A stretch of 64,000 nt of DNA from Prevotella sp. (GCA_016281815.1 JAEEJK010000085.1:1-64000); one strand, 5' to 3'. Numbered from the stretch's first letter, positions 9,019-18,725 are shown. The notes: generated by a model from the letters alone, not told the origin. Translations and numbers: made by a program.

Positions 9019-10970
9019 AAGGCAGCATAGTCATGTGAATAACGCATCATCTGCTCCTCGTAAGTCTCCGTGTAGTCCGCCTCCACATCGACGACGGAAC
9101 CGTCGTCTGCGTGTACGAGCATCAGCCTTGGATTGAGAAATCCTTTGTATGGAGCCAGATCGAGCGTTTTGTACCTTTCAAGTATTTCCCGGTGCATGAC
9201 AGGATCCACTTTGACCGCATACGTCTCCACCAGCAATTTTGCCGCCTCAAAGTCGCCCTCGCTCTTGATCCGCTGAATTTCTGCCAACAGTTCGGCAAAA
9301 GCCTGTCTCAACTTGGGATAATCCGTTATTTGCAGATAGGTCTTTCCTTCTTTCCTGACCATCTGCATGGCACCATCGGAATGGTCAAAGGTCCATCTGG
9401 CAATGAGCGCCCGGTTGCGCATGTGTGCTTCCTCAATCTGATGGCCTGGCTGAATCCGCGTCAGTTGGGTCATCATACCATTCATCAGATAAGAGTAGTA
9501 TTGCGCTTTGTAAGCCTGTTCATCAGGAAGCAAGCCCAACTCAATCAATTTTGCATCAGCCATATAATAGAGGCCGAACAAATCGGCTCTCGCCTCCTCG
9601 ATGGTGCTCCCATATGCTTTCAGCGCATCCGGGTCTGTACCAGGCAACAGTTGTCCGCTGCCATGTCCAAGACATTCATGCAGGTCTGTGTGCAGGTCAT
9701 CGCAGGCGTCACCGTATTTAGCGATGAGCGCCAGTGTTTCCTCATCCACCACAAATTCCTCCTTGAACCCATTTCCATGCGCTGCCTTGTTGTAGGCATC
9801 CGTGATATTGCTGATGGTGATGCTCTTGCTGCCATGCGCCGCCCTGATCCAGTCGGCATTGGGCAGGTTGATGCCGATTGCTGTCGAAGGATATTCTCCG
9901 CCGCCGAGCATGGCCGCGCAGATGGCATTGGCCGTGACTCCCTTCACCACTTTTTTGCGGAATCTCTCATCCACGGGCGAATGGTCCTCAAACCACTGAG
10001 CATGGTCGCTGATGGTCCTTGTTCTCCGGCTTGCCACCCTGTCCTTGTATTCTACCAGTCCCTCCCAAGTGGCCTTGATGCCCAGAGGGTCGTCGTAAAC
10101 CTCGATAAATCCATTGATGAAATCGACATCACCCTCATGACATTCCACCCACTTGATGGAATATTGGTCGAAAGTATGCAGATCTCCCGTCTTATAATAG
10201 TCAACCAGGATCTCGATCACCTCGCGTTGTTTCTCATTCTCAGCCACCTCAGCCGCTTTCTGCAACCAATAAATGATGTTGCTGATGGCCTCCCCGTAGA
10301 GTCCCTTTTCCTTCCAGACCAGTTCCCTAAGTTCGCCATCCACCTTTACCAGCCGGCTGTTGAGTCCCCAGGAAGGAGGCTGTGGATTGCCATCAGCCTT
10401 CATCTGGGCATAAAAAGCCTCCACCTCATTTTGTGTCACATTCTGGTAGAAATTGCAGGCGGAAGTCAGCACCAAATCTTCTCCATCGGTCTTATTTACC
10501 CTTTTGGGCAGCACATCGGGGTTGAAAATGACCGTTTTCAGGTGACCGATCATCTCATCCACCGTCTGTCCCTCCTGGAGCGGCAGGGATTCCGGACTGA
10601 TCATCCGAACCATTTTCTCCCAATAAGTTTCAGAGAAACCCGGTATGAACTTCTCGCCCCCATAGTGATGGTGTATGCCGTTGGAGAACCACAGTCGCTT
10701 AAGGTAGACCATCATCTCCTGATAATCAGGATCTTGGTCAAGTCCTTGTTGTCTTGCAAACAAACAGACAACCTCCATCAGTTTCCTGATCTGGAGATTG
10801 TCTGCACCCATTTGGTCGAATGTGATATCACGTCCCCACAAGGTGGCCTCAGAGAGATAATAAACGTACAGTTTTTGTTTTAAAGTGAGTTGGCTGAACC
10901 CGTTGAGTCGGTATCTCAGCATCTGTATGTCGGCAAATCTCTCACCGGCGTAACAAAAATTCTCTGTCAT
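9015..10970 (-). CDS. dipeptidyl peptidase III family (M49) metallopeptidase
   Basis: 651 residues from the ATG at 10970 (an in-frame GTG ten codons upstream is less likely). The zinc site is clear: HECLGH at about 431-436 and EEARAD at about 458-463, the HEXXGH...EExxxD pair that defines peptidase family M49. The form with Cys inside the motif, HECLGH, is the one known from Bacteroides thetaiotaomicron DPP III. Such enzymes remove dipeptides from the N-terminus of short peptides. No signal peptide is visible, so it should act in the cytoplasm. It is coupled to the AlkD-like gene by an ATGA overlap and follows the AraC-type regulator by 31 bases. Confidence 0.92.
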   Translation of the reverse strand: MTENFCYAGERFADIQMLRYRLNGFSQLTLKQKLYVYYLSEATLWGRDITFDQMGADNLQIRKLMEVVCLFARQQGLDQDPDYQEMMVYLKRLWFSNGIHHHYGGEKFIPGFSETYWEKMVRMISPESLPLQEGQTVDEMIGHLKTVIFNPDVLPKRVNKTDGEDLVLTSACNFYQNVTQNEVEAFYAQMKADGNPQPPSWGLNSRLVKVDGELRELVWKEKGLYGEAISNIIYWLQKAAEVAENEKQREVIEILVDYYKTGDLHTFDQYSIKWVECHEGDVDFINGFIEVYDDPLGIKATWEGLVEYKDRVASRRTRTISDHAQWFEDHSPVDERFRKKVVKGVTANAICAAMLGGGEYPSTAIGINLPNADWIRAAHGSKSITISNITDAYNKAAHGNGFKEEFVVDEETLALIAKYGDACDDLHTDLHECLGHGSGQLLPGTDPDALKAYGSTIEEARADLFGLYYMADAKLIELGLLPDEQAYKAQYYSYLMNGMMTQLTRIQPGHQIEEAHMRNRALIARWTFDHSDGAMQMVRKEGKTYLQITDYPKLRQAFAELLAEIQRIKSEGDFEAAKLLVETYAVKVDPVMHREILERYKTLDLAPYKGFLNPRLMLVHADDGSVVDVEADYTETYEEQMMRYSHDYAAL

Positions 10971-11001
10971 TTTTCCTGAAGTGTGAACGTTGGGACGCAC
11001 C

Positions 11002-11484
11002 TTAATCGACAGCCACTTCTGCCGCTTTAGCAGTTCTTCCTCTCTTCTTCACTTCCTTCTGAGCCGGATGCTTGGCGAAATGCCTGATCTTGTACTCCCT
11101 CGGCGTCAGACCGTTGATTTTGTAGAACGAGGCATAGAAAGACTGCCGGTTGGAGAAGCCCACCATGTTGCTGATATCCTCCATGTTCAAGTCCTGGTAT
11201 CTCTTGTCCACCAGCAGTGTCATGGCTTCCTCGATGCGGAACTTGTTGACGAAGGAAGTGTAGTTCATGTGGAACCTCACATTGACCACCGCTGAGATGT
11301 ATCTGGTATTGGTGCCCAGATCCTCAGCCAGTTTCTTCGCAGAGTAATCCTTATCCTTATACTTTTTCTGTATCAGGATCAGATTGAGAATTTTCTCCTT
11401 CAACTCATCCATGAGCCGAGGACTCACAAGACTGCGATAAGCCGCTTCTTTTTCCTTTTTTTCTGTGATGTTGTACTTTGCCAT
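11002..11484 (-). CDS. AraC-family helix-turn-helix regulator
   Basis: 160 residues from the ATG at 11484 (a TTG three codons upstream is ignored). It consists almost wholly of an AraC/XylS-type DNA-binding domain: first helix-turn-helix around YSAKKLAEDLGTNTRYISAV, second around MEDISNMVGFSNRQSFYASF, ending in the family's GLTPREYK motif. There is no sensor domain or membrane segment, so the signal it responds to is unknown. A basic tail (KKRGRTAKAAE) follows. It is first in a likely operon with the M49 peptidase and AlkD-like genes, and has a strong promoter directly upstream. Confidence 0.9.
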   Translation of the reverse strand: MAKYNITEKKEKEAAYRSLVSPRLMDELKEKILNLILIQKKYKDKDYSAKKLAEDLGTNTRYISAVVNVRFHMNYTSFVNKFRIEEAMTLLVDKRYQDLNMEDISNMVGFSNRQSFYASFYKINGLTPREYKIRHFAKHPAQKEVKKRGRTAKAAEVAVD

Positions 11485-11514
11485 ATCTACCAAAAAATAT
11501 TATAAATGTTTCGG

Positions 11515-11546
11515 CAAATATAATGATTTTTCATCAAATTTGCAAA
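11515..11546 (-). promoter_or_regulatory. Bacteroidota promoter for the AraC-type gene
   Basis: On the minus strand TTTG (11543-11546), exactly 20 bases, then TATATTTG (11515-11522). Both elements and the spacing match the Bacteroidota consensus. The expected leader is about 25 bases. The rest of the region 11547-11788 is AT-rich, without a gene or other recognised signal. Confidence 0.75.
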
Positions 11547-11788
11547 TTATTTGATATTTTTTTCAAAAAAAATCTCATTTTTCTTGTAAACTCATCCTAT
11601 ACATCATCCATCAAATCCCATATGACCCTCGTGTTGAACATCGTGTGCGTGCCTATTTACTCTTGTTTTTGACCGGATTTTGTGGTGAGGGAAGTCAGAT
11701 ATGGAATAAAAAATGAATAAAGTCATGAAAAATCTTTCAAAACACTTTTTTTATGCCACAATATGAGTAAAAAATGGCAGAAAAGCCT

Positions 11789-11796
11789 TACCTTTG
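11789..11796 (+). promoter_or_regulatory. -7 box for purU
   Basis: TACCTTTG fits TAnnTTTG and lies 26 bases before the purU ATG. The -33 element is not recognisable at the usual distance, so strength is uncertain. The leader would be about 20 bases. Confidence 0.55.
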
Positions 11797-11822
11797 CACC
11801 AATTTTGAGAGAAACGGAGAAG

Positions 11823-12686
11823 ATGAGACCAACAGCCATACTGCTATTGCACTGTCCTGACCAACAGGGCATCATTTCTGAAATGACGAAGTTCATCACG
11901 GACAACAAGGGCAACATTGTTTATCTCGACCAATATGTTGACCGTCAGGACAGCGTGTTTTTCATGCGCATCGAATGGGAACTTGACAAATTCCTGATTC
12001 CCCGTGAAAAGATAGAGGAATATATTTCTACGCTTTATGCCCAGCGCTACCACATGACCTTCAACCTCTACTTTAATGACATTCGTCCCCGAATGGCGAT
12101 ATTTGTCAGCAAGATGAGCCATTGTCTCTACGACCTTCTTGCCCGCTACAAGTCAGGCGAATGGGCCGTTGACATCCCCTGCATCATCAGCAATCATGAG
12201 GACTTGCGCTATGTGGCCGACCAATTCGACATCCCCTATTACGTATGGTCGATCAAGAAGGACCACTCCAACAAGGATGAGGTAGAGGCAGCGGAAATGG
12301 CACTTCTCAAAGAAAAGAAAGTGACTTTTATCGTATTGGCAAGGTATATGCAGATCATCACCGACAACATGATCAACGCCTATCCCCACCATATCATCAA
12401 CATCCACCACTCCTTCCTCCCCGCTTTCGTCGGTGCCAAGCCCTATCATCAGGCTTGGGAGCGAGGCGTGAAGATCATCGGCGCCACCAGCCATTATGTG
12501 ACCAATGAACTCGACGCTGGTCCCATCATCGAACAGGATGTGGTGCGTATCACACATAAGGAAGATCCCGACAGCCTTGTGCTGAAAGGCCGTGACCTGG
12601 AGAAGATTGTACTGTCGCGTGCTGTGACAAAGCACATCCAGCGCAAGATTCTCACCTATCACAACAAGACCATCATATTCAGTTGA
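11823..12686 (+). CDS. purU: formyltetrahydrofolate deformylase
   Basis: 287 residues from the ATG at 11823; the 20 codons upstream lie across the promoter and are not translated. It hydrolyses 10-formyltetrahydrofolate to formate and tetrahydrofolate, balancing one-carbon units for purine synthesis. An N-terminal ACT domain (AILLLHCPDQQGIISEMTKF) precedes the formyltransferase domain. Catalytic residues are seen in NIHHSFLPAF and in TNELDAGPIIEQD, the Asn/His/Asp triad of the family. The gene precedes hisH by 17 bases. The pairing is plausible because histidine synthesis drains an adenine nucleotide and yields a purine intermediate. Confidence 0.95.
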   Translation: MRPTAILLLHCPDQQGIISEMTKFITDNKGNIVYLDQYVDRQDSVFFMRIEWELDKFLIPREKIEEYISTLYAQRYHMTFNLYFNDIRPRMAIFVSKMSHCLYDLLARYKSGEWAVDIPCIISNHEDLRYVADQFDIPYYVWSIKKDHSNKDEVEAAEMALLKEKKVTFIVLARYMQIITDNMINAYPHHIINIHHSFLPAFVGAKPYHQAWERGVKIIGATSHYVTNELDAGPIIEQDVVRITHKEDPDSLVLKGRDLEKIVLSRAVTKHIQRKILTYHNKTIIFS

Positions 12687-12703
12687 CCCTCAAACCCATC
12701 GAT

Positions 12704-13330
12704 ATGGAAGTGGCCATCGTCAAATACAATGCGGGCAACATCTACTCTGTAGAAAGTGCTCTTCGCCGCCTCGGTGTGAGACCGTTGCTCACGGATGACG
12801 CAGAAACCCTGCGCCATGCCGACTGTGTGCTGTTCCCCGGCCAGGGTGAGGCCAGCGGTGCTATGCGCTATCTCCGTGCCCGGGGACTCGACCACATCAT
12901 CCGCTCGTTGCGTCAGCCCGTACTCGGCATCTGCATCGGCCAGCAACTCATGTGCAGGCATTCAGAAGAGGGCGATACGGACTGCCTGGGCATCTTCGAT
13001 GCTGACGTACGACGTTTTGCTCCCGTCAACCCCGAGGATAAGATACCCGCCATGGGATGGAACGAGATCACCCATCTCCACACTCCGCTCTTCGACGGAC
13101 TCAGCGAAGGAGATTTCGTCTATTTCGTACACAGTTATTATGTCCCGCTTTGCGAGCAGACCATCGCAACAGCCGACTACGTTCTACCCTACAGTGCTGC
13201 CATTCACAAGGACAATTTCTACGCCACTCAGTTCCATCCCGAAAAGAGCGGCCGTGTCGGTGAGGTGATCCTCAGCAATTTCCTAAAAATGGCCACAGTG
13301 TCGTCCACCCTCCAAACCCCTAACCCATGA
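12704..13330 (+). CDS. hisH: imidazole glycerol phosphate synthase, glutaminase subunit
   Basis: 208 residues from the ATG at 12704; the TTG seven codons earlier overlaps the purU stop and is unlikely. HisH releases ammonia from glutamine and passes it to HisF. The start (VAIVKYNAGNIYSVESALRRLG) is typical. The nucleophile Cys lies in GICIGQQ, and the His-x-Glu of the triad in FHPEKS near the end. Its stop overlaps the hisA start (ATGA), so the pair is translationally coupled. Confidence 0.96.
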   Translation: MEVAIVKYNAGNIYSVESALRRLGVRPLLTDDAETLRHADCVLFPGQGEASGAMRYLRARGLDHIIRSLRQPVLGICIGQQLMCRHSEEGDTDCLGIFDADVRRFAPVNPEDKIPAMGWNEITHLHTPLFDGLSEGDFVYFVHSYYVPLCEQTIATADYVLPYSAAIHKDNFYATQFHPEKSGRVGEVILSNFLKMATVSSTLQTPNP

Positions 13331-14049
13331 TAGAACTGATCCCCGCCATCGATATCATCAACGGACAGTGCGTCAGGCTCACCCAAGGAGACTACGACGC
13401 CAAGACGGTATACAGCACCGACCCCACAGAAGTGGCCGTCGGGTTTGAGCGAATGGGCATGAAGCGGCTTCATGTGGTGGATCTGGACGGAGCGAAATCG
13501 CGACATATCGTCAACACTGAGGTGCTCCGCTCCATCACCAGCCACACCAATCTGAAGGTGGATTTTGGAGGCGGGCTCAAAACCGACGCAGATATAGAGG
13601 AAGCGTTCGACAGCGGAGCCTCCATGGTGACCGTGGGATCCGTAGCCGTCACCTCCCCCACCCTGTTTGCCGAGTGGCTCAGCAAATATGGTCCCGACCG
13701 CATCATCTTAGGAGCCGACGTGCGCAACGGGATGGTGAGCATCAACGGTTGGAAAGAAGACTCCACCGCACAACTTCTCCCCTTCCTGCGCTACTATGTG
13801 GAGCAAGGGGTGCGAAATGTGCTCTGTACAGACATCTCCCGAGACGGTATGCTGGGCGGTCCTGCCATGGACCTCTATTCTTCCGTCATGCGCGAATATC
13901 CCTCACTTCACCTGATCGCCAGCGGTGGCGTGTCCTCCAATGCAGACATAGAGGAACTGGAACGCCGAGGCATCCCAGCCGTCGTATTCGGCAAGGCCTG
14001 GTATGAGGGAAAGATAGATATCAGCAAATTGTCACTGCCATGGGTTTAG
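13327..14049 (+). CDS. hisA: ProFAR isomerase (phosphoribosylformimino-AICAR-phosphate isomerase)
   Basis: 240 residues, a single (beta/alpha)8 barrel. It opens the ribose ring of ProFAR in the fourth step of histidine synthesis. [19 protein letters not shown] carries the first catalytic Asp, [15 protein letters not shown] the first phosphate loop, [12 protein letters not shown] the second catalytic Asp, and [15 protein letters not shown] the last phosphate loop. The 3' end overlaps hisF by 10 bases. Confidence 0.97.
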   Translation: MIELIPAIDIINGQCVRLTQGDYDAKTVYSTDPTEVAVGFERMGMKRLHVVDLDGAKSRHIVNTEVLRSITSHTNLKVDFGGGLKTDADIEEAFDSGASMVTVGSVAVTSPTLFAEWLSKYGPDRIILGADVRNGMVSINGWKEDSTAQLLPFLRYYVEQGVRNVLCTDISRDGMLGGPAMDLYSSVMREYPSLHLIASGGVSSNADIEELERRGIPAVVFGKAWYEGKIDISKLSLPWV

Positions 14050-14798
14050 CAAAAAGAATCATCCCCTGTCTCGATGTCAAGGACGGGACAACCGTCAAAG
14101 GCACCAACTTTGTCAACCTGCGTCTGGCTGGCGATCCGGTAGAACTGGGAAAAGCCTACAGTGACATGGGTGCCGACGAACTTGTTTTCCTGGACATCAC
14201 CGCCAGCCATGAAGGGCGAAAGACATTTACCGACATGGTGACGCGGGTGGCCGCCGAAGTCAACATCCCATTTACGGTAGGCGGTGGGGTTAACGAACTC
14301 TCCGATGTGGAGCGGCTGCTGTATGCCGGCGCAGACAAGGTAAGCGTCAACAGCGCTGCCCTCCGACATCCAGATCTCATCGATGAGATAGCCAAGCGGT
14401 TTGGGTCCCAGGTGTGCGTCTGTGCCATCGATGCCCGTTTCTCAGATGGAGTCTGGACCTGCTATGTCAATGGTGGCCGTGTGCCCACCGACCGCATCCT
14501 GACCGAATGGGCCAGCGAGGTGGCAGACCGCGGTGCTGGTGAAATACTGTTTACCAGCATGAACCATGACGGTGTGAAACAAGGCTTTGCCCTTGAGGCA
14601 TTGGCCACCCTTCATGAGTCGCTGCCCATCCCCGTCATCGCAAGCGGTGGTGCAGGCTGCATGAAAGATTTCCTGGATGCCTTCACCGAAGGAAAGGCTG
14701 ATGCTGCCCTTGCCGCCAGCGTCTTCCATTTCGGAGAGATTGCAATTCCCGACCTGAAAGCCTACCTCCGAGCCAACGGCATCAAAACACGAATGTAA
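14040..14798 (+). CDS. hisF: imidazole glycerol phosphate synthase, cyclase subunit
   Basis: 252 residues, a half-barrel-repeat (beta/alpha)8 protein. It joins ammonia from HisH to PRFAR to give IGP and [23 protein letters not shown] has the catalytic Asp near residue 11, [17 protein letters not shown] a phosphate loop, and [12 protein letters not shown] the second catalytic Asp (Asp130-like). [16 protein letters not shown] closes the second phosphate site. It overlaps hisA and is followed by hisIE after 12 bases. Confidence 0.97.
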   Translation: MGLAKRIIPCLDVKDGTTVKGTNFVNLRLAGDPVELGKAYSDMGADELVFLDITASHEGRKTFTDMVTRVAAEVNIPFTVGGGVNELSDVERLLYAGADKVSVNSAALRHPDLIDEIAKRFGSQVCVCAIDARFSDGVWTCYVNGGRVPTDRILTEWASEVADRGAGEILFTSMNHDGVKQGFALEALATLHESLPIPVIASGGAGCMKDFLDAFTEGKADAALAASVFHFGEIAIPDLKAYLRANGIKTRM

Positions 14799-14810
14799 AC
14801 AACCAACGAT

Positions 14811-15425
14811 ATGGACATCAATTTTGAGAAATGCGGCGGACTCGTTCCCGCCATCATCCAAGACGCTGAGACACGACAGGTTCTCATGCTTGGTTATATG
14901 AACCAAGAAGCACTCGACAAGACACTGTCGACCGGTTTGGTCACTTTTTTCAGCCGCACCCGTCAGACCTTATGGACCAAAGGTGAGACCTCCGGAAATT
15001 TTCTGAAACTGGTCGACATCAAATCCGACTGTGACAATGACACCCTTCTGGTGAGGGTACACCCCACCGGTCCCGTCTGTCACAAAGGTACCGACACCTG
15101 CTGGGAAGAGACCAACGAGAGCAATCCTCTCCTTTTTCTCACCGAACTGCAAGATTTTATCGAGAAGCGTCATGAAGAAATGCCAGAGGGCAGTTATACC
15201 ACCAGTCTTTTCCGCGACGGTCTCAACCGTATGGCCCAGAAAGTGGGTGAGGAAGCGCTGGAACTGGTCATCGAAGCCACCAACGGCAGCAATGAGCGCA
15301 TGATCTACGAAGGTTCGGACATGCTCTATCATCTCATCGTCCTGCTCACCAGCAAGGGCTTGCGCATAGAGGATCTGGCCAGCGAACTGCGCACCCGCCA
15401 TGATCCGAATTGGAAGAAACATTGA
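14811..15425 (+). CDS. hisI: bifunctional phosphoribosyl-AMP cyclohydrolase / phosphoribosyl-ATP pyrophosphatase
   Basis: 204 residues with two domains: HisI-type cyclohydrolase (1 to about 105) and HisE-type pyrophosphohydrolase (about 112 to 204), steps 2 and 3 of histidine synthesis. The HisI part shows VLMLGYMNQEALDKT, FFSRTRQTLWTKGETSGN and the metal-binding DCDNDTLL...CHKGTDTCW. The HisE part shows YTTSLFRDGLNRMAQKVGEE and a helical EALELVIEATNGS segment. hisG, hisD, hisC and hisB are not in this window, so the pathway is split in at least two places. Confidence 0.96.
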   Translation: MDINFEKCGGLVPAIIQDAETRQVLMLGYMNQEALDKTLSTGLVTFFSRTRQTLWTKGETSGNFLKLVDIKSDCDNDTLLVRVHPTGPVCHKGTDTCWEETNESNPLLFLTELQDFIEKRHEEMPEGSYTTSLFRDGLNRMAQKVGEEALELVIEATNGSNERMIYEGSDMLYHLIVLLTSKGLRIEDLASELRTRHDPNWKKH

Positions 15426-15452
15426 TACATAATAATATAAGAATTTAACAAT

Positions 15453-16160
15453 ATGCTGATTGATTATCAAAAAGTAAATATCGTGCAGGACGACAATGTC
15501 GTGCTGCATGACGTGAATTTGCAGGTGGACGAAGGCGATTTCGTCTACATCATCGGCAAGGTGGGCTCCGGAAAGAGTTCACTGCTCAAGACCATATATT
15601 GCGAACTCGACCATTCTTCTCCTGAGAAAGCGGAAGTGCTTGGCCGCGATGTCGACCATATCCGCCGTAAGGATGTGCCCGCCCTCCGCCGTGAGATGGG
15701 CATCATCTTCCAGGATTTCCAGTTGCTCCACGACCGCAGCGTGCGCAAAAACCTTGACTTCGTGCTGAGGGCCACCGGATGGCGCAAGCGCAAGGAGCGC
15801 GACGAGCGCATCTCCCGTGTGCTTGAGGCTGTCGACATGGCAGACAAGATTGACAAGATGCCCTACGAACTCTCTGGCGGTGAGCAACAGCATATCGCCA
15901 TTGCCCGCGCCATTCTCAACAAGCCCCGCATCATCATCGCCGATGAGCCTACAGGCAACCTTGACATGGAAACCGCCCGCCACATTGTCAGTCTTCTCAA
16001 GCGAATCAGTGAGGACGGCACAGCGGTGGTGATGACCACCCACAACATCCATCTTCTCGATGAATTCCCCGGCAAGGTATATCGCTGCAAGGACGGTCTT
16101 CTCTCTGATGTCACACATGAGTACCGCCACATGGACCTGACTGAGGACGGGAAAGACTGA
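15453..16160 (+). CDS. ftsE: FtsE-like ABC transporter ATPase
   Basis: 235 residues, a complete nucleotide-binding domain: Walker A GKVGSGKSS, Q-loop FQDFQLL, signature LSGGEQQ, Walker B IIIADEPTG and switch His in MTTHNIHLLD. The pattern DRSVRKNLDFVLRATGW and the length fit FtsE, the ATPase that with FtsX activates cell-wall hydrolases at division. No ftsX-like permease follows; the next gene is lysC. The partner must be encoded elsewhere, as often happens in Bacteroidota. It lies 27 bases behind hisIE and is probably carried on the same transcript. A LolD- or MacB-type ATPase is less likely, but possible. Confidence 0.85.
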   Translation: MLIDYQKVNIVQDDNVVLHDVNLQVDEGDFVYIIGKVGSGKSSLLKTIYCELDHSSPEKAEVLGRDVDHIRRKDVPALRREMGIIFQDFQLLHDRSVRKNLDFVLRATGWRKRKERDERISRVLEAVDMADKIDKMPYELSGGEQQHIAIARAILNKPRIIIADEPTGNLDMETARHIVSLLKRISEDGTAVVMTTHNIHLLDEFPGKVYRCKDGLLSDVTHEYRHMDLTEDGKD

Positions 16161-16165
16161 GGGAG

Positions 16166-16228
16166 TGAAGAGTGAAGAATGAAGAGTGAAGAATTTTGAG
16201 TTAAGAGTTAAGAATTTAGAAATTAGAA
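16166..16228. repeat. 7-bp tandem repeat, about 9 copies
   Basis: Nine 7-base units running from TGAAGAG/TGAAGAA through TTAAGAG to TTTAGAA and ATTAGAA. It fills the space between the ftsE-like gene and lysC and ends 18 bases before the lysC start. No promoter box is visible in the remaining bases. Confidence 0.85.
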
Positions 16229-16246
16229 TCATATATTGAAACGACT

Positions 16247-17563
16247 ATGATAGTAATGAAATTCGGCGGCACTTCCGTCGGCAGTCCAGAGCGAATGAAA
16301 TCAGTGGCATCACTCATCACACGCAATGATGATCCCACATTTGTAGTTCTTTCAGCCATGTCTGGCACCACGAACACACTTATAGAGATTTCCGACTATC
16401 TTTATAAGAAGAACCCCGATGGAGCCAACGAGGTGATCAACATGTTGGAGAAGAAATACATGGGCCATGTGGAAGAACTCTTCAGCACAGAGGAATGGCG
16501 AGAGAAGACCCGACTGTTTCTCACAGAAGAATTTGATTTCCTCCGCTCGTTCACCAAAGACCTGTTCACCAGTTTTGAGGAGAAGAGCATTGTAGCCCAG
16601 GGAGAGATCATCAGCACGAACATGATGGTGAACTACCTGCATGAGCAAGGTATCAACGCCGTGCTCCTGTCGGCCCTTGACTTCATGCGCACCGACAAGA
16701 ACACGGAGCCTGACCCACAATATATCAAGGAAAAACTGAGTGCTATCCTCAAGGCCAACGAAGGCTATCAGGTGTATGTCACTCAGGGCTTCATCTGCCG
16801 CAATGCCTACGGAGAGATCGACAACCTGCTCCGTGGTGGCAGCGACTACACCGCCTCGCTCATCGGTGCCGCCATCGACGCAGAGGAGATACAGATTTGG
16901 ACAGACATCGACGGCATGCACAACAACGATCCCCGCGTCGTCGACCACACCGATGCCGTCCGTCAACTCAACTTTGAGGAAGCCGCAGAGTTGGCTTATT
17001 TCGGAGCCAAGATCCTGCACCCGACCTGCATCCAACCCGCCAAGTATGCCGGCATCCCCGTCAGACTGCTCAACACCATGCAGCCCGATGCCGAAGGCAC
17101 CATTGTCGACAACGTCATCATGCGTGGTCAGATCAAGGCAGTGGCCGCCAAGGACAACATCATCGCCATCAAGATCAAGAGTTCGCGCATGTTGCTGGCC
17201 ACAGGCTTCCTTCGCAAGGTGTTTGAGATTTTCGAGAGTTATCAGACTCCCATCGACATGGTCTGCACCTCCGAGGTCGGCGTATCGGTGACGATCGACA
17301 GCGACCGGCACCTCACCCCGATTGTCAACGAACTGAAGAAATATGGCACAGTGACCGTAGATGCCCACATGTGCATCATCTGCGTAGTCGGCGACCTCGA
17401 CTGGAGCAACCTTGGTTTCGAGACCCTGGCCACAGACGCTATGAAGGACATCCCTGTGAGGATGATTTCATACGGAGGTTCCAACTACAACATCTCGTTC
17501 CTTGTGAAAGAGCAAGACAAGAAACGCGCTTTGCAGAACCTGAGTGCCAAACTTTTCAAATGA
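16247..17563 (+). CDS. lysC: aspartate kinase
   Basis: 438 residues. It phosphorylates L-aspartate, the first step towards lysine, threonine and methionine. The N-terminal kinase domain starts with MKFGGTSVGSPERM (ATP-binding Lys) and includes FICRNAYGEIDNLLRGGSDYTA and IWTDIDGMHNNDPRVV. Two ACT-type regulatory regions follow (IIAIKIKSSRMLLATGFLRK and GDLDWSNLGFETLATDA), so feedback control by an amino acid is likely. It is a monofunctional kinase without a homoserine dehydrogenase domain. lysA starts four bases after its stop; the pair suggests lysine supply. Confidence 0.96.
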   Translation: MIVMKFGGTSVGSPERMKSVASLITRNDDPTFVVLSAMSGTTNTLIEISDYLYKKNPDGANEVINMLEKKYMGHVEELFSTEEWREKTRLFLTEEFDFLRSFTKDLFTSFEEKSIVAQGEIISTNMMVNYLHEQGINAVLLSALDFMRTDKNTEPDPQYIKEKLSAILKANEGYQVYVTQGFICRNAYGEIDNLLRGGSDYTASLIGAAIDAEEIQIWTDIDGMHNNDPRVVDHTDAVRQLNFEEAAELAYFGAKILHPTCIQPAKYAGIPVRLLNTMQPDAEGTIVDNVIMRGQIKAVAAKDNIIAIKIKSSRMLLATGFLRKVFEIFESYQTPIDMVCTSEVGVSVTIDSDRHLTPIVNELKKYGTVTVDAHMCIICVVGDLDWSNLGFETLATDAMKDIPVRMISYGGSNYNISFLVKEQDKKRALQNLSAKLFK

Positions 17564-17567
17564 CCAC

Positions 17568-18725
17568 ATGAAAGGACATTTTCCAATAGACAAGTTCCAA
17601 GAAATCGAGACACCTTTTTATTATTACGACACTCAGTTGTTGCGTGACACACTCCGCAGCATCCAGAAAGAAGTGTCCAAACACGAAGGGTTTGTGGTGC
17701 ATTATGCCGTCAAGGCCAATGCCAACCCCAAGGTTCTCAACATCATCGCGCAGGCAGGTTTTGGTGCTGACTGTGTGAGCGGAGGCGAGATACGCGCCTC
17801 CCTCGCCGTGGGCATACCAGCGAGCAAGATTGTGTACGCCGGTGTGGGCAAGGCCGACTGGGAGATTCAATTAGGTCTGAGCAAGAACATTTTCTGCTTC
17901 AATGTGGAAAGTTTGGCTGAGTTGGAGGTCATCAACGAGTTGGCTGGGAAAATGGACAAGACTGCAAGGGTGGCTTTCCGCATCAATCCCGACGTGGGAG
18001 CCCACACCCATGCCAACATCACGACCGGACTTGCAGAGAACAAGTTTGGCATCACCATGCACGACATGGAGAGTGTGATAGAAGCCGCCTTCGCCATGCA
18101 GCATGTGAAATTTGTAGGCCTGCACTTCCATATCGGTTCACAGATTCTCAATATGGATGACTTCGCTGCTCTCTGCAACCGTGTGAACGACCTTCAGCGG
18201 CAGTTGGAGCGCAAGCGCATCTTTGTGGAGCATATCAATGTCGGAGGCGGACTTGGAGTTGACTACCACCACCCCAACCGGCTCTCCATCCCCGACTTCA
18301 AGGCCTATTTTGACACCTATGCCCGCTTGCTTCAACTCCGTCCCGGTCAGACCCTGCATTTCGAACTGGGCAGAGCCATTGTGGCACAGTGTGGTTCACT
18401 CATCACCCGCACCCTCTATGTGAAACAAGGTACGGCCAAGCAATTTGCCATTGTTGACGCCGGATTCACCGACCTGATCCGTCCTGCTCTTTACCAGGCT
18501 TTCCACAAGATAGAGAACATCTCGAGTGATGGTCCGACAGCCACCTATGACGTTGTGGGCCCCATCTGTGAGTCAACGGATGTTTTTGGAAAGTCCGTCG
18601 ATCTCAACACCACGAGACGTGGCGACCTGATTGCCATCCGCTCGGCAGGTGCCTATGGTGAGATCATGGCCTCTCAGTACAACTGTCGCCGGCTTCCTGT
18701 CGGATATATCACGGAAGACCTATGA
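17568..18725 (+). CDS. lysA: diaminopimelate decarboxylase
   Basis: 385 residues from the ATG at 17568; a GTG eight codons earlier lies inside lysC and is less likely. It makes lysine from meso-diaminopimelate with PLP. The PLP Lys is in VHYAVKANANPKVL, the glycine loop in NVGGGLGVDYHHPN, and the substrate Cys/Glu region in VGPICESTDVFG. The start of the fold, ETPFYYYDTQLLRDT, is typical of the alanine-racemase-like barrel of fold III decarboxylases. It overlaps the GT2 gene downstream as ATGA. Confidence 0.96.
   Translation: MKGHFPIDKFQEIETPFYYYDTQLLRDTLRSIQKEVSKHEGFVVHYAVKANANPKVLNIIAQAGFGADCVSGGEIRASLAVGIPASKIVYAGVGKADWEIQLGLSKNIFCFNVESLAELEVINELAGKMDKTARVAFRINPDVGAHTHANITTGLAENKFGITMHDMESVIEAAFAMQHVKFVGLHFHIGSQILNMDDFAALCNRVNDLQRQLERKRIFVEHINVGGGLGVDYHHPNRLSIPDFKAYFDTYARLLQLRPGQTLHFELGRAIVAQCGSLITRTLYVKQGTAKQFAIVDAGFTDLIRPALYQAFHKIENISSDGPTATYDVVGPICESTDVFGKSVDLNTTRRGDLIAIRSAGAYGEIMASQYNCRRLPVGYITEDL

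Noticed and set aside
9111..10883. 590-codon open frame antisense to the M49 peptidase
   Set aside because: The peptidase on the other strand has full zinc motifs; the antisense product has no domain and is a shadow of biased codon use.
16352..17368. 338-codon frame antisense to aspartate kinase
   Set aside because: Shadow of lysC, with no family motif.
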